In this document: one piece after another, positions 36,373 through 44,815 of the stretch
Position numbering within the stretch: position 1 is the first letter of the stretch
Layout: every line of letters begins with the position of its first letter
Notes under the pieces: generated by a model
The model's input: only the letters and a program-made list of their open reading frames with translations
What the model was told of the DNA's origin: nothing
Databases searched by the model: none
Assembly (NCBI GenBank): GCA_023416335.1
Contig: JAEZHY010000293.1
Coordinates: 1 to 64,000 of the forward strand
DNA: 64,000 nucleotides
Direction of reading: 5' to 3'
From: Pseudomonadota bacterium
Lineage (GTDB): Bacteria; Desulfobacterota; Syntrophobacteria; Syntrophobacterales; Syntrophobacteraceae
Position numbers and translations under genes: made by a program

Positions 36373-36612
36373 ATAGTGAGCCGTGAACACCAGTAAGCAG
36401 TGAAAAGTGAACTGAGAATACATCCTCTGATTTCCTAACTCCAGCTTGGCCCCCCATTTCGGGAATCATTTCCAGGATCGATGATGGGGCACCCATCTGT
36501 CCACCCGGCCCTTATGTTTTATCAGTTCACAGTTTTATCGTGCCCACCGCCCGTCCTTGGGAACCCCGTCCAGCCAGTAAGCCTTGTCAGTTCACTGCTC
36601 ACTGTTCACTGC
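36373..36612. repeat. TTCACTG repeats and family A/B fragments
   Basis: GTGAACACCAGTAAGCAGTG-type words lie at 36373-36413 and TTCACTGCTCACTGTTCACTG at 36589-36612. Between them are family A pieces (TTATCGTGCCCACCG at 36535) and a family B piece (CCTTGGGAACCCCGTC at 36555). The last repeat overlaps the 3' end of the aminotransferase gene and provides its stop codon. Confidence 0.65.
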
Positions 36613-37746
36613 ACTTTGCATTCTCTCCATCGCCGTCCGGAGCTTCTCGAATGAATTCGCATAGGAAATGCGAATATGCTTCTCACCCCACGGCACCACG
36701 GAAATTTTGGCCTCGTCCAGCAGATGAGCGGCCAGGTCCATCGGGCTTTTTTCCATTCGGCTAATGTTTACCAGGACGTAGAACGCTCCGTGCGGTTCAA
36801 CGGCGAAAAAATTTGGCATATGTTCAATCGCTTCGCAAACCAGGCGCCTGCGCCGGGCAAACTCGGCGACCATCATTTCCAGATCGTCCTGCGGCCCTTC
36901 GAGGGCGGCAACCGCTCCCCACTGGGCAAACGAGGTCGGACATACGGTGACGTACTGCCGGATGCGCAGAAGCGCTCCCGTCATCTCTTCGGGTGCGGCT
37001 ATGTACCCGAGGCGCCACCCTGTCATGGAGTAGCTCTTGGAAAAGCCGTTCAAGGTCAGCGTTCGCGGTTTCATCCCGGGCAGTGATGCAATGCTGACGT
37101 GTTCGGCCCCGTCGTAAATCATCTTTTCGTAGACTTCGTCCGAGACCACGATGAGATCGTGTTCCTGCGCCATGCGCGCGATGTTTTCGAGGGCGGCGCG
37201 CGGGTAGACGACTCCCGTTGGATTGCATGGAGTGTTGATTATGATCATGCGGGTACGCGGGGTTATCGCGGACCGGAGTTTTTCGACATTGGGAATGAAC
37301 CCGTCGGATTCGTCCAGGGGTACGTCTACCGGGACTCCTCCGGCCATTCGGATGCACGAATGGTATGCGGGAAAGCACGGTGTGGGCACGAGTACTTCAT
37401 CGCCCGGATTGAGATGGGCGATCATGGACATGAAAATCGCCTCGGTTACGCCGCAGGTGATGATAAGTTCCTTTTCCGGGTCGTATTCCACTCCGTTATC
37501 GGCTGCAAGTTTGCGGGCGACTGCACGCCGAAGTGCCGGCAGCCCGTAGTTCGAGGTGTAATGGACTTCTCCCCGTTCGAGCGCATCCCTTGCTGCGTCT
37601 TTGATGTGCTGCGGAGTATCGAAGTCCGGTCTGCCGACATCCAGGTGGATTATATCTTCCCCGTTTTGCTCCCGGCGGAGGACCTCTTCGAATACTTTGC
37701 GAATTCGGGAAAACGGGATTTGGGTCATTCGATCCGCAATGTACAT
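36592..37746 (-). CDS. Class I/II aminotransferase
   Basis: This 384-residue PLP enzyme belongs to fold type I. It shows NTPCNPTGVVYP, VVSDEVYEKMIYDG, and the PLP lysine in NGFSKSYSMTGWRLGY. It resembles aspartate/aromatic-type aminotransferases that use 2-oxoglutarate, which would release glutamate or regenerate 2-oxoglutarate for the Kor complex. The ATG at 37746 follows AAGGAAC; the longer frame to 37800 is rejected. The last few residues (VNSEQ) are encoded by an intergenic TTCACTG repeat, so the original C terminus may have been altered. Confidence 0.87.
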   Translation of the reverse strand: MYIADRMTQIPFSRIRKVFEEVLRREQNGEDIIHLDVGRPDFDTPQHIKDAARDALERGEVHYTSNYGLPALRRAVARKLAADNGVEYDPEKELIITCGVTEAIFMSMIAHLNPGDEVLVPTPCFPAYHSCIRMAGGVPVDVPLDESDGFIPNVEKLRSAITPRTRMIIINTPCNPTGVVYPRAALENIARMAQEHDLIVVSDEVYEKMIYDGAEHVSIASLPGMKPRTLTLNGFSKSYSMTGWRLGYIAAPEEMTGALLRIRQYVTVCPTSFAQWGAVAALEGPQDDLEMMVAEFARRRRLVCEAIEHMPNFFAVEPHGAFYVLVNISRMEKSPMDLAAHLLDEAKISVVPWGEKHIRISYANSFEKLRTAMERMQSAVNSEQ

Positions 37747-37775
37747 TTTGTTCCTTATAATCAGTTCGAGTCGGG

Positions 37776-37803
37776 TCCATGCGGGCGTTGCCGCCCGCAT
37801 GGA
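37776..37803. other. Hairpin between TAXI gene and aminotransferase
   Basis: A perfect 12-base stem, TCCATGCGGGCG with loop TTGC, lies in the 87-base gap. There is no T run on either side, so it is more likely an mRNA processing or stability element than a terminator. Confidence 0.55.
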
Positions 37804-37833
37804 CAGTGTGCATCATGCAGGAAGTTGCAGAGC

Positions 37834-38826
37834 CTACTTAATAAGGCCGACTTCCTTGTAATATTTCTCCGCGCCGGGATGCAGCGGAATCGTTACTCCG
37901 CTCATGGCCGTCTCGAGCTTGATATTCTTGCCCTGGTCGTGAATTCTTGCCAGAACATCCGCTCCGCATTCCTGATCTTTTTTCGGTCCCTTGTCCCAGA
38001 GAGCTTTGGTGACCTTGTAAACCATTTCGGTATCGAGCTTTGCATTCGTGACCCAAAGGGCCATCATGGCGACCGTATTCACCGGTTCGGTTTGGCCTTT
38101 GTAGGTGTTGGGCGGAATGGTAATGGGAACATAGAACGGGAACTTGGCGCATAATTGTTTGACGGCACCCGCATCGAGGGAAACGAAGTTGCATTCCTTT
38201 CCCGAAAGCAGTTCGATAATTGCCGAGGTGGGATAACCGGCCGTTTTGAACAGCACGTCGCCCTGATCGTCCTGCAGTCTCTGTGCTGCAACGCTGTAAT
38301 CTACATACAAAGGTTTGATGTCGTCATAAGTGAGATTGTGTACCGACAAGATGTTGCGAGTATCGACTTCGGTCCCGCTCCCTTTGTCGCCGACGGCAAT
38401 GATCTTGCCTTTGGCATCTCCCATCGTTTTGATGTTGGTTACTTTTCGCGCAACAATCTGAATGGTTTCAGGGTAGAGTGCGGCGATTACCCGCAGGTTT
38501 TCCAACTTGCGGCCTTCAAATGCGCCCTTTCCGTTGTATGCCTCATCCGCAACGTTGTTCTGCACGAAGGCCGTTTCGACGTCCCCGCGCGCTACCAGGT
38601 TGCAGTTCGACACGGAGGCATTTCCACTCTGGGCCGTGGCGGAAATTCCCTCGGCCTTATCGGATATGGCCTGAGCCAGGGCCCCGCCGAGGGGGTAGTA
38701 GATCCCGCCCGTACCTCCGGTCGCAATCGCAAAAAAAGCCTTACCCGCCGCAAAAGCGGCGCCACCAATAGCAAGGGCCAAAACAACAGCAGATAGTACG
38801 ATCCAGCGCAACTTGAGTTTCCTCAT
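37834..38826 (-). CDS. TAXI family TRAP transporter substrate-binding protein
   Basis: This 330-residue exported protein matches the TAXI family. The signal peptide ends at GGAAFA, the motif ATGGTGGIYYPLGGALAQ is at the mature N terminus, and the C terminus is VTIPLHPGAEKYYKE. It binds the solute in the periplasm and delivers it to the fused permease, encoded 7 kb away at 28073. GAGGAGA precedes the ATG at 38826. TAXI proteins studied so far bind glutamate, glutamine or dicarboxylates; glutamate would fit the neighbouring aminotransferase and Kor/Suc genes (inference). Confidence 0.9.
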   Translation of the reverse strand: MRKLKLRWIVLSAVVLALAIGGAAFAAGKAFFAIATGGTGGIYYPLGGALAQAISDKAEGISATAQSGNASVSNCNLVARGDVETAFVQNNVADEAYNGKGAFEGRKLENLRVIAALYPETIQIVARKVTNIKTMGDAKGKIIAVGDKGSGTEVDTRNILSVHNLTYDDIKPLYVDYSVAAQRLQDDQGDVLFKTAGYPTSAIIELLSGKECNFVSLDAGAVKQLCAKFPFYVPITIPPNTYKGQTEPVNTVAMMALWVTNAKLDTEMVYKVTKALWDKGPKKDQECGADVLARIHDQGKNIKLETAMSGVTIPLHPGAEKYYKEVGLIK

Positions 38827-39004
38827 ATCTTCGGTCTCCTCTTGCTTGTCAGGTGCTGATCCGACTTCCTCCAACGGCAAGTTAGTTGGTGCACGTTCCT
38901 CTCTTTTTCTCTCCTTTCCCGCCCCGCGGGCCGTACGAGCAGGTCCTCTCATCACGTCCGTCGTGGGCATCTTTTGTGGGGGCAAAGCAGTTCGTCCTCC
39001 CGCT

Positions 39005-39775
39005 TTATTTTCCGAGGGTCAGGCTTATTCCCGACACCAGGATGAACAGGAGCACCAATGTTCTAAACAACACGGGATTGACCCTTTTGTTCAGGAAGTT
39101 CCCGAACATTCCGCTCAGAATCACGATCGGCGACATCGCCAGGACTATCAGAGTCGTCTCGGTGGTCAAGATGCCGATTTGCAGGTACGCCGCCATTTTG
39201 AAGATGTTGCTCAAAACGAAGACCAGGATCATCGTGCCGACGAAAAGTCGCTTGTCCATCCCCTTGCGAACTAAGTATGTGGACCATACGGCGCCGCCCG
39301 CATGGGCGAGGACCGTCGCGAGGCCGCCAAGGAAGCCGATGGCGCCGCAGGAAATCTTGCCGGGAAAGGTGTCGCTTTCCGGTGAGCCGTGCCTCGACCG
39401 GAACTTCTTCCAGGCAGATGAATTCTTGATCAGCTGATAAAGGGAAACACAGCTGACGAAGATTCCGATGCCGATCTTGAACAGGTGGTTTGGTACAATA
39501 CTTATCACATAAGACCCGAGGACGATGCCCAGCGTCGCGGCTGCGAGCAGAAGGGAGATATCGCGCCAGTCGTCCCACTCGCGCCAGTAGAGTCTGAGAC
39601 CCACGAGTTCGGCGATGAACATTATCGGAGCGCCCAGTCCAAGGGCCGTTTTGGCTGGAAAAACGAGAGCCAGGACCGGCAGAAGGAAAATTCCCGAGCC
39701 CACGGCTGTGCCGTTGGTGATTATGGAACTTGCCGCGGTCGCGGCACCGAGGATCACCAGCTGAGTCAGGTCCAT
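39005..39775 (-). CDS. TauE/SafE family sulfite exporter-like protein
   Basis: This protein of about 256 residues has seven to eight hydrophobic helices and the TauE/SafE pattern: GSGIFLLPVLALVFPAKTALGLGAPIMF and GFLGGLATVLAHAGGAVWS. Family members export sulfite, sulfoacetate or related anions. The ATG at 39775 is nine bases from AAAGGA; an ATG at 39781 is an alternative. The SuyAB-like lyase at 48.5-50 kb would release sulfite, so this could be its exporter, although nine kilobases separate them. Confidence 0.8.
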   Translation of the reverse strand: MDLTQLVILGAATAASSIITNGTAVGSGIFLLPVLALVFPAKTALGLGAPIMFIAELVGLRLYWREWDDWRDISLLLAAATLGIVLGSYVISIVPNHLFKIGIGIFVSCVSLYQLIKNSSAWKKFRSRHGSPESDTFPGKISCGAIGFLGGLATVLAHAGGAVWSTYLVRKGMDKRLFVGTMILVFVLSNIFKMAAYLQIGILTTETTLIVLAMSPIVILSGMFGNFLNKRVNPVLFRTLVLLFILVSGISLTLGK

Positions 39776-39827
39776 TTTCATCAATCCTTTCGGGGCGCCA
39801 TTCGTTTTGCCGTCTCAAACTCGAAAT

Positions 39828-39866
39828 GCTCCGGGACAAACTCCCCTATGGGAGTTCGTCCGGAGC
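39828..39866. terminator. Hairpin between small membrane protein gene and tauE-like gene
   Basis: GCTCCGGGACAAACTCCC and GGGAGTTCGTCCGGAGC pair with one bulge around a CTAT loop. AGCATTTTT follows on the plus strand, and a second small hairpin (CCTCTGC/GCAGAGG) lies next to it. It separates two minus-strand genes; orientation of termination is unclear. Confidence 0.5.
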
Positions 39867-39903
39867 AGCATTTTTGCCTCTGCGATGCAGAGGGTGTTAG
39901 TTC

Positions 39904-40110
39904 CTAGTGACTCGCCTTGCGGGCGCCTTTGCGCGGCTGCAACGCCAGCAGGTAATAGGCGGCCATCATTACCAGCACGCCGAGCATTACCTCTCCGGGA
40001 AAGGCGTACTTACTCATCCATTTTAGCTGGGCCAGGCCGGTGAGGGCCTGGGGAGAAACAAACATCCAGGTGCCCACGGCAAAAAGCAGCCATCCAATGA
40101 TTTTCAACAT
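39904..40110 (-). CDS. Small membrane protein of unknown function
   Basis: This 68-residue protein has two hydrophobic helices (about 2-20 and 39-58) joined by a short loop, and a basic tail KGARKASH. The ATG at 40110 follows GAGGAGGT, a strong ribosome binding site, with the stop of the dicarboxylate symporter gene one base upstream. The tight link suggests an accessory subunit of that transporter. No family was recognised. Confidence 0.7.
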   Translation of the reverse strand: MLKIIGWLLFAVGTWMFVSPQALTGLAQLKWMSKYAFPGEVMLGVLVMMAAYYLLALQPRKGARKASH

Positions 40111-40111
40111 C

Positions 40112-41377
40112 TCAGACAACCTCCTCTGCGTGAACCCCTGCAGCCTCTGCGGCGGGGTGCGTGCCCATCGACCCGAGGAAGCGGCCGAACCTGTCCTGAA
40201 GGAAAGCCCCGACCACGCCGTCATCCGTTGTGTTTCCCGCGGTGCTGAACATCGGGATCAAGCCGCTGAAAACGGTCACGAAGGTAGTGACGAAAACGCT
40301 TTGATCCGGCACGGACAGCAGCACGGCGATGATCGGCGACATGAAATAACCTGCCCCTCCCGGTATTCCTGGCGACTCCAGGCCCAGGATCATAACGGGC
40401 GGGATCATCATGATGATTTCGGTGAGCGAGATGGGAATGTTCAGCAGACGGCATACGACGATGGTTACGACCAGCACGGACATTGTGCTGCAGTTCTTGT
40501 TGAGAACCGTACCGAAAACGATCGAGACTTCGGCGACCTCCTCATGGAGTCCGAGGTCCTGCTCGGCCGAGATAATGTTGATGGCCAGCGTATCATACGA
40601 ACCGCCCGTGCCGAAGCCCGTCGGCCACACTGTCGCGTAGTACGAGATTATCTGTTTGAAAGTTCTTTTGGTGCATAGCCTGGTCAGGGTGATCATGAGG
40701 AGCACCCAGACGCAGGTGATGATCATTACCCAGAGAACTGCCTGCCCGTAGAGCGCCATGCCCTTGGTGCCGAATTTCATGGGAATGCCGATTGCCAGGC
40801 AGCCGATCATGATGGGGTAGTACCAGAGCAGTTTCTTGAAGAACCAGAGGATGTGGTCACCCATCGCGATGAAGGCGAATGCGATGCGCTGCAAAGGTTT
40901 GAATTTGGCACTTACGCAACCCACGACCATGCCGCCGACAAGAGCCTGGAGAAGCGGCTGCTGCGAAAGTACATTGGCGAAGGTGTGCCCGATTTGCATG
41001 GCCCACGCTGCCGGCCCGGGGATCTCGACTCCCGGGAGCGAAAAGGGGACGCCCGACAGCACGTGCAGCCAGGTGGTTGCATAAACCAGTGATACACCGC
41101 CCATGAACACATACATGCCCAGGATCAGGCCGAACATTTTTCCCGCCTTATCCTTGTGGTAGAGCATGAGCTTGGCCATGGCGGCCGCGAGCAGATTGAA
41201 AATCAGAAATGCCGCAAATGTGACGATTGTTTTGGGAAAATAGGTGCCGCTGAGATACAGATAATTGACGAATGTGTTCTTGGGGAAAGCGAGCCCAAGA
41301 CCAAGGCCGATTATCAGGAAAACGACCACCCTGATCGGCAATGGTATGTTGAATAATGCCCAGCCTTTTTTGCTCAT
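40112..41377 (-). CDS. Dicarboxylate/amino-acid:cation symporter (DAACS family)
   Basis: This 421-residue membrane protein belongs to the family of sodium- or proton-coupled dicarboxylate and glutamate carriers. It shows an FGTGGSYDTLAINI segment in the place of the re-entrant loop, NKNCSTMSVLV, and GIPGGAGYFMSP. The serine-rich motif of GltP is altered here. The ATG at 41377 follows GGAG. It lies after the fumarase genes, so fumarate, malate or succinate are likely substrates (inference). A gap of 510 bases separates it from fumarase beta. Confidence 0.8.
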   Translation of the reverse strand: MSKKGWALFNIPLPIRVVVFLIIGLGLGLAFPKNTFVNYLYLSGTYFPKTIVTFAAFLIFNLLAAAMAKLMLYHKDKAGKMFGLILGMYVFMGGVSLVYATTWLHVLSGVPFSLPGVEIPGPAAWAMQIGHTFANVLSQQPLLQALVGGMVVGCVSAKFKPLQRIAFAFIAMGDHILWFFKKLLWYYPIMIGCLAIGIPMKFGTKGMALYGQAVLWVMIITCVWVLLMITLTRLCTKRTFKQIISYYATVWPTGFGTGGSYDTLAINIISAEQDLGLHEEVAEVSIVFGTVLNKNCSTMSVLVVTIVVCRLLNIPISLTEIIMMIPPVMILGLESPGIPGGAGYFMSPIIAVLLSVPDQSVFVTTFVTVFSGLIPMFSTAGNTTDDGVVGAFLQDRFGRFLGSMGTHPAAEAAGVHAEEVV

Positions 41378-41889
41378 TCTTTTCTCCAGCATAACAGTGG
41401 GACAGATCAACCCTGAGTCTGGGCCAACTTGAGCGAGGCCTGGGCATCGCGTGCCATACCGGAACCTGCCCCTCCCGGAAAATTGTGCGGTTGGGAGGCT
41501 GCAGCGGTGGAACTACGATCTGCTGCTTAAACCTTCACTTCTGTGCCCGTCAGTCAACCTATCTTGAACTTGGATCTGAGCATGCGGCATTCGAGGCGGT
41601 ACTGGAGTCCTCACATTCATGATGCCGCGGCTTAAGTGTCCATGTCTCACCCCCTCACTACCGGATGGTTCCGGAAAATCCTTTCAGTCGAAACCAACGA
41701 TGGGTTTCATCCTGATATTGGCAATTCAAAAGACGGTTCTGGTTCGGAGGGCCGGTCGGTGGGCACGATGAAGCTCTGTGCCCACCCTACCCGTGCTGCC
41801 GCTTTACCCGTCGTTTCTGAATTCCTGCTCTACCCGTGCCGGTTTCCAATCTTCTGCTGGTTCCCAAGGTCCGCCTTGAGAACCCCGTT
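41378..41889. repeat. Gap with repeats A (41758-41791) and B (41856-41890)
   Basis: GGTGGGCACGATGAAGC and TGTGCCCACCCTACC form a family A hairpin. GGTTCCCAAGG with TCCG loop and CCTTGAGAACC forms the family B hairpin, directly beside the fumarase beta stop codon, where it might act as a terminator although no T run follows. The left 350 bases show no gene or clear promoter. Confidence 0.6.
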
Positions 41890-42477
41890 CTACACTCCGA
41901 GCTTTTCGTAAATCTGCGGAAGGCGCAGGATGGCCTCGGCTTTGACCTCCTCGTAGAGATGTCTGCCGTGGCTGTCCATCGCGACCGTGAGCGGCCCGAA
42001 ATCCTTCACGCGAAACTGGTAGAGCGCCTCGGGATGCAGATGCTCCCAGTAGACGGCCTCCACTTCTTCGATCTGCTGCGTTTCGAGCGCCGCTGCTCCC
42101 CCTACGATTGCCAGGTAGACGGCCCCGTACTTCTGCATCGCTTCCAGGCTCCCCTGGTAGAGGCCGCCTTTACCGATGATGGCGCGCACGCCGTACTTGC
42201 CGATGAGAGCGGGAGTGAAGCGGTCCATACGCGTGCTGGTGGTGGTCCCCACGCAGATCTTCTCCCATTTCCCGTCAACCTTGCGGAGGCTTGGGGCGGT
42301 GTGGATGCAGGGAGCGCCCGCCAGGCTGACCGGCGGTTCGTGATCCTGGTCGAACATGTATATCTGGGTCAGGTCGCGGATGCCGAAGAGGAGCCCGTCG
42401 AAATAGACGATGTCGCCGGCCCGCAGATTTCTTATCTCTTCTTCCGAAAAAGGCGATTTGAGATGATATTCCGCCAT
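41890..42477 (-). CDS. Fumarate hydratase class I, beta (C-terminal) subunit
   Basis: This 195-residue protein is the C-terminal part of the two-subunit iron-sulfur fumarase. It shows GDIVYFDGLLFGIRDLT, TTTSTRMDRFTPALI, GKGGLYQ and the substrate-binding HPEALYQFRVKDFGPLTVAMDSHG. AAGGAG precedes the ATG at 42477. Together with the alpha subunit it hydrates fumarate to malate. The longer frame overlapping the alpha gene is rejected. A L(+)-tartrate dehydratase identity is possible but less likely beside succinate dehydrogenase genes. Confidence 0.88.
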   Translation of the reverse strand: MAEYHLKSPFSEEEIRNLRAGDIVYFDGLLFGIRDLTQIYMFDQDHEPPVSLAGAPCIHTAPSLRKVDGKWEKICVGTTTSTRMDRFTPALIGKYGVRAIIGKGGLYQGSLEAMQKYGAVYLAIVGGAAALETQQIEEVEAVYWEHLHPEALYQFRVKDFGPLTVAMDSHGRHLYEEVKAEAILRLPQIYEKLGV

Positions 42478-42499
42478 GATATCTGCACTCCTTTCCTGC

Positions 42500-43381
42500 T
42501 CAGTATCCGTATTCGACCGTGCCGTCGGGTCGGATGACGCCCCTGGCCCGCCTTGCCGGCCAACACTGGGTGTTGACGGCGACCGGGTTCTGAGTGATGT
42601 GGGTGTAGGCCGATTCGATGTGCACCGCGAGTGTGGATACATCGCCGCCGAGCCCCATGGGCCCCCGGCCGGTGGCATTGATTGCTTCCTCCAGTTCCTC
42701 TTCCATTTCGGCGAGCTGAGGATCGGGATTGCGTTGGCCCACCGGGCGCATGATTGCATCTTTGGCCAGTTTCATGACAAGGTCGGCCGTGCCGCCGAGC
42801 CCGACTCCGATTACTCCCGGCGGGCAGGGGTTGGCCCCCGATTCGACCACGGCGTCCAGCACGAACTTCTTGACGGCCTTAATACCGTGCGCCGGATAGA
42901 ACATCTGCATTTTGCTCATGTTTTCCGAACCGGATCCCTTCGGGGCCATGAGGATGTCCAGCGTGTCCGAATCCTCGACGAAATCGAAGTAGATGACCGG
43001 AAGTCCCGGACCTACGGAAGTCTGCGGGTTCACCCTTGTCAGAGGATGGGTGGAACTGCTGCGAAACGGGAACTCCTGTGTCGCCCGCTTTGCACCCTCA
43101 TACAGGCGCGTCTTGATCTGGTACCCGTTCCAGGGAAACCGAGACCCGATCTTCACCTTGTAGATGGGAAGCCCGGTATCCTGGCAGATAAGGGTCTTGT
43201 TCCTGTCCGCGACTTCGATGTTTCTGAAGATTGCTTCGAATACCGCCAGCGCCGCCGGGTTGGTTTCCCGGTCGCGGGCTTTCTTCAGGGCCGTCCTCAC
43301 ATCGGGCGGCAGGTCGCACAGGGCCTTGATATAGAGTTGTTTGGCCGTTTCTTCGACAATGCCGTAGTCAAAGTTGTTCAT
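42500..43381 (-). CDS. Fumarate hydratase class I, alpha (N-terminal) subunit
   Basis: This 293-residue protein binds the [4Fe-4S] cluster used to activate substrate water. Cluster Cys residues are in ICQDTGLPIYKVK, NPCPPGVIGVGLGG and VNTQCWPARRARG. Length and motifs match the fumarase alpha subunit. It is followed after 22 bases by the beta subunit and preceded after 18 bases by the cytochrome b::c gene, so fumarase appears to be part of the respiratory operon. Confidence 0.88.
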   Translation of the reverse strand: MNNFDYGIVEETAKQLYIKALCDLPPDVRTALKKARDRETNPAALAVFEAIFRNIEVADRNKTLICQDTGLPIYKVKIGSRFPWNGYQIKTRLYEGAKRATQEFPFRSSSTHPLTRVNPQTSVGPGLPVIYFDFVEDSDTLDILMAPKGSGSENMSKMQMFYPAHGIKAVKKFVLDAVVESGANPCPPGVIGVGLGGTADLVMKLAKDAIMRPVGQRNPDPQLAEMEEELEEAINATGRGPMGLGGDVSTLAVHIESAYTHITQNPVAVNTQCWPARRARGVIRPDGTVEYGY

Positions 43382-43399
43382 CTCTGTTTCCCTCCTGTT

Positions 43400-44815
43400 T
43401 CACTGTACCGGAGTAGCTGCAGGATTCTTGAGAACTTCGTCCCGATTCAGGATCTTTATGGTCTCCTTGCTGAAATCCAGGGAGAGCACGAAAGAGGCCA
43501 GGGTTCTGAGGTCCTGTTCGGGCAGGTCGTATTTCGGCATGATGTTCGTCGTTCGAACCGCCTGTGGATTTTTGAAATATTTCGTCAGGCCGTCCGCATC
43601 CCGGCCTTTCGCAACCATATTGGACAGGTCGGGACCGGTTCTGTGTCCGCCCTTGCCCTGAATCTGGTGGCAATATGCGCAGTCTCGGTCGGCATAGAGG
43701 TAGAGACCCCGAGCTTCCTGTGCCGTGAGTACCCGCTGGGGAGCAGGGATTATTTCGCCGTAGGGTTTAGCCCCGGCAAAGCCCATGAGGCTCAGGTAAA
43801 GAACGCCTGCTATCGCCGTAACTCCGGCGGCCGTGCAAAGCGGGCGGTTACCGGCTCCCAGGGTTTTGACCCTGTTCAGGAAGGGCAGGGCGAACAGGAT
43901 GATGGTGCCGAGGATGGGGATCGCCAGGCTTCCGACCGTCTCCCATACTCCCGAGAAGTAGGTCAGGAGCTGGAAGAGCCACATGTAGTACCATTCCGGC
44001 CTTGGCAGATAGGATTCGATGAGCGTGCCTGCGATCTCTTCGCGCGGAACGCTGCCGATCACCGAGAGGCCGATCAGCACGATCAGCACGACAGCGAAAA
44101 CAACCGAACTGCGCAACGTGTGCTCAGGGTAAAAGCGGTATGGCAAGGCTTCTTCAGCTTCTCCTGCATCATTTGAGGAGTGCTCCGTCAGGCCGTGAAT
44201 CCGCACGAGGTAGATGTGAAAAGCAACGAAGAAGACGAGCAGGGCCGGCAGGAGCAACGTGTGTATTGCGTAAAACCGCGTCAGGGTAAGTCCCGACATG
44301 GTTGAGCCGCCAAGCACGACTCTCGTAATGAAGTCGCCGACTGCCGGTATATCTCTGGGAATATTCGAACTGACGACGGTAGCCCAGAAGGCCTTCATAT
44401 CCCAGGGAAGCAGGTAGCCGGTGAAACCGAGGCCCAGGGTCACCAGGAGGAGGCAGATGCCGATCGTCCAGGTAAGTTCCCTCGGCGCTTTGTAATTGCC
44501 GCTGAAGAAGTTGGTCAGCAGATGGATGACCACCGCCAGGACCATTGCGCCCGCCCCCCAGTGATGCAGGCCGCGCAGGATGGATCCCATCGGAACGTCG
44601 TTCATGATGAAATCGATCGACTGGTACGCCTTGTCGGACGAGGGGTTGTAGTACATGGCCAGGAAGATTCCGGTCACGGCCATGAGTCCGAACAGGAGTG
44701 CGCAGAGCGTCCCGATCGTGGCGGACCAACCTGTCCCCTGTGGGAGCTTCTTGTAGAGAAAGGGCTTCAGGTACGGATCCCAGCCGATTCTGTGACGGAA
44801 TGTGCTGCAGCTCAT
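43400..44815 (-). CDS. Cytochrome b fused to a C-terminal cytochrome c domain
   Basis: This 471-residue protein has a full cytochrome b core with eight helices. Haem b ligands are seen in GLHHWGAGAMVLAVVIHLL and in FYAIHTLLLPALLVFFVAFH, and the quinone-site motif PEWY is in LPRPEWYYMWLF. After the last helix (about 340-365) comes a cytochrome c domain with CAYCHQ at residue 379 and a probable Met ligand in NIMPKY. It should take electrons from menaquinol and from the Rieske centre and give them to a periplasmic acceptor. Its ATG overlaps the upstream stop by one base (TAATG), linking it tightly to the SdhB::Rieske gene. Confidence 0.87.
   Translation of the reverse strand: MSCSTFRHRIGWDPYLKPFLYKKLPQGTGWSATIGTLCALLFGLMAVTGIFLAMYYNPSSDKAYQSIDFIMNDVPMGSILRGLHHWGAGAMVLAVVIHLLTNFFSGNYKAPRELTWTIGICLLLVTLGLGFTGYLLPWDMKAFWATVVSSNIPRDIPAVGDFITRVVLGGSTMSGLTLTRFYAIHTLLLPALLVFFVAFHIYLVRIHGLTEHSSNDAGEAEEALPYRFYPEHTLRSSVVFAVVLIVLIGLSVIGSVPREEIAGTLIESYLPRPEWYYMWLFQLLTYFSGVWETVGSLAIPILGTIILFALPFLNRVKTLGAGNRPLCTAAGVTAIAGVLYLSLMGFAGAKPYGEIIPAPQRVLTAQEARGLYLYADRDCAYCHQIQGKGGHRTGPDLSNMVAKGRDADGLTKYFKNPQAVRTTNIMPKYDLPEQDLRTLASFVLSLDFSKETIKILNRDEVLKNPAATPVQ

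Noticed and set aside
42476..44176. A 566-codon open frame on the plus strand
   Set aside because: It lies opposite fumarase alpha and cytochrome b::c, whose motifs are unmistakable; the translation is low-complexity and Arg/His-rich.
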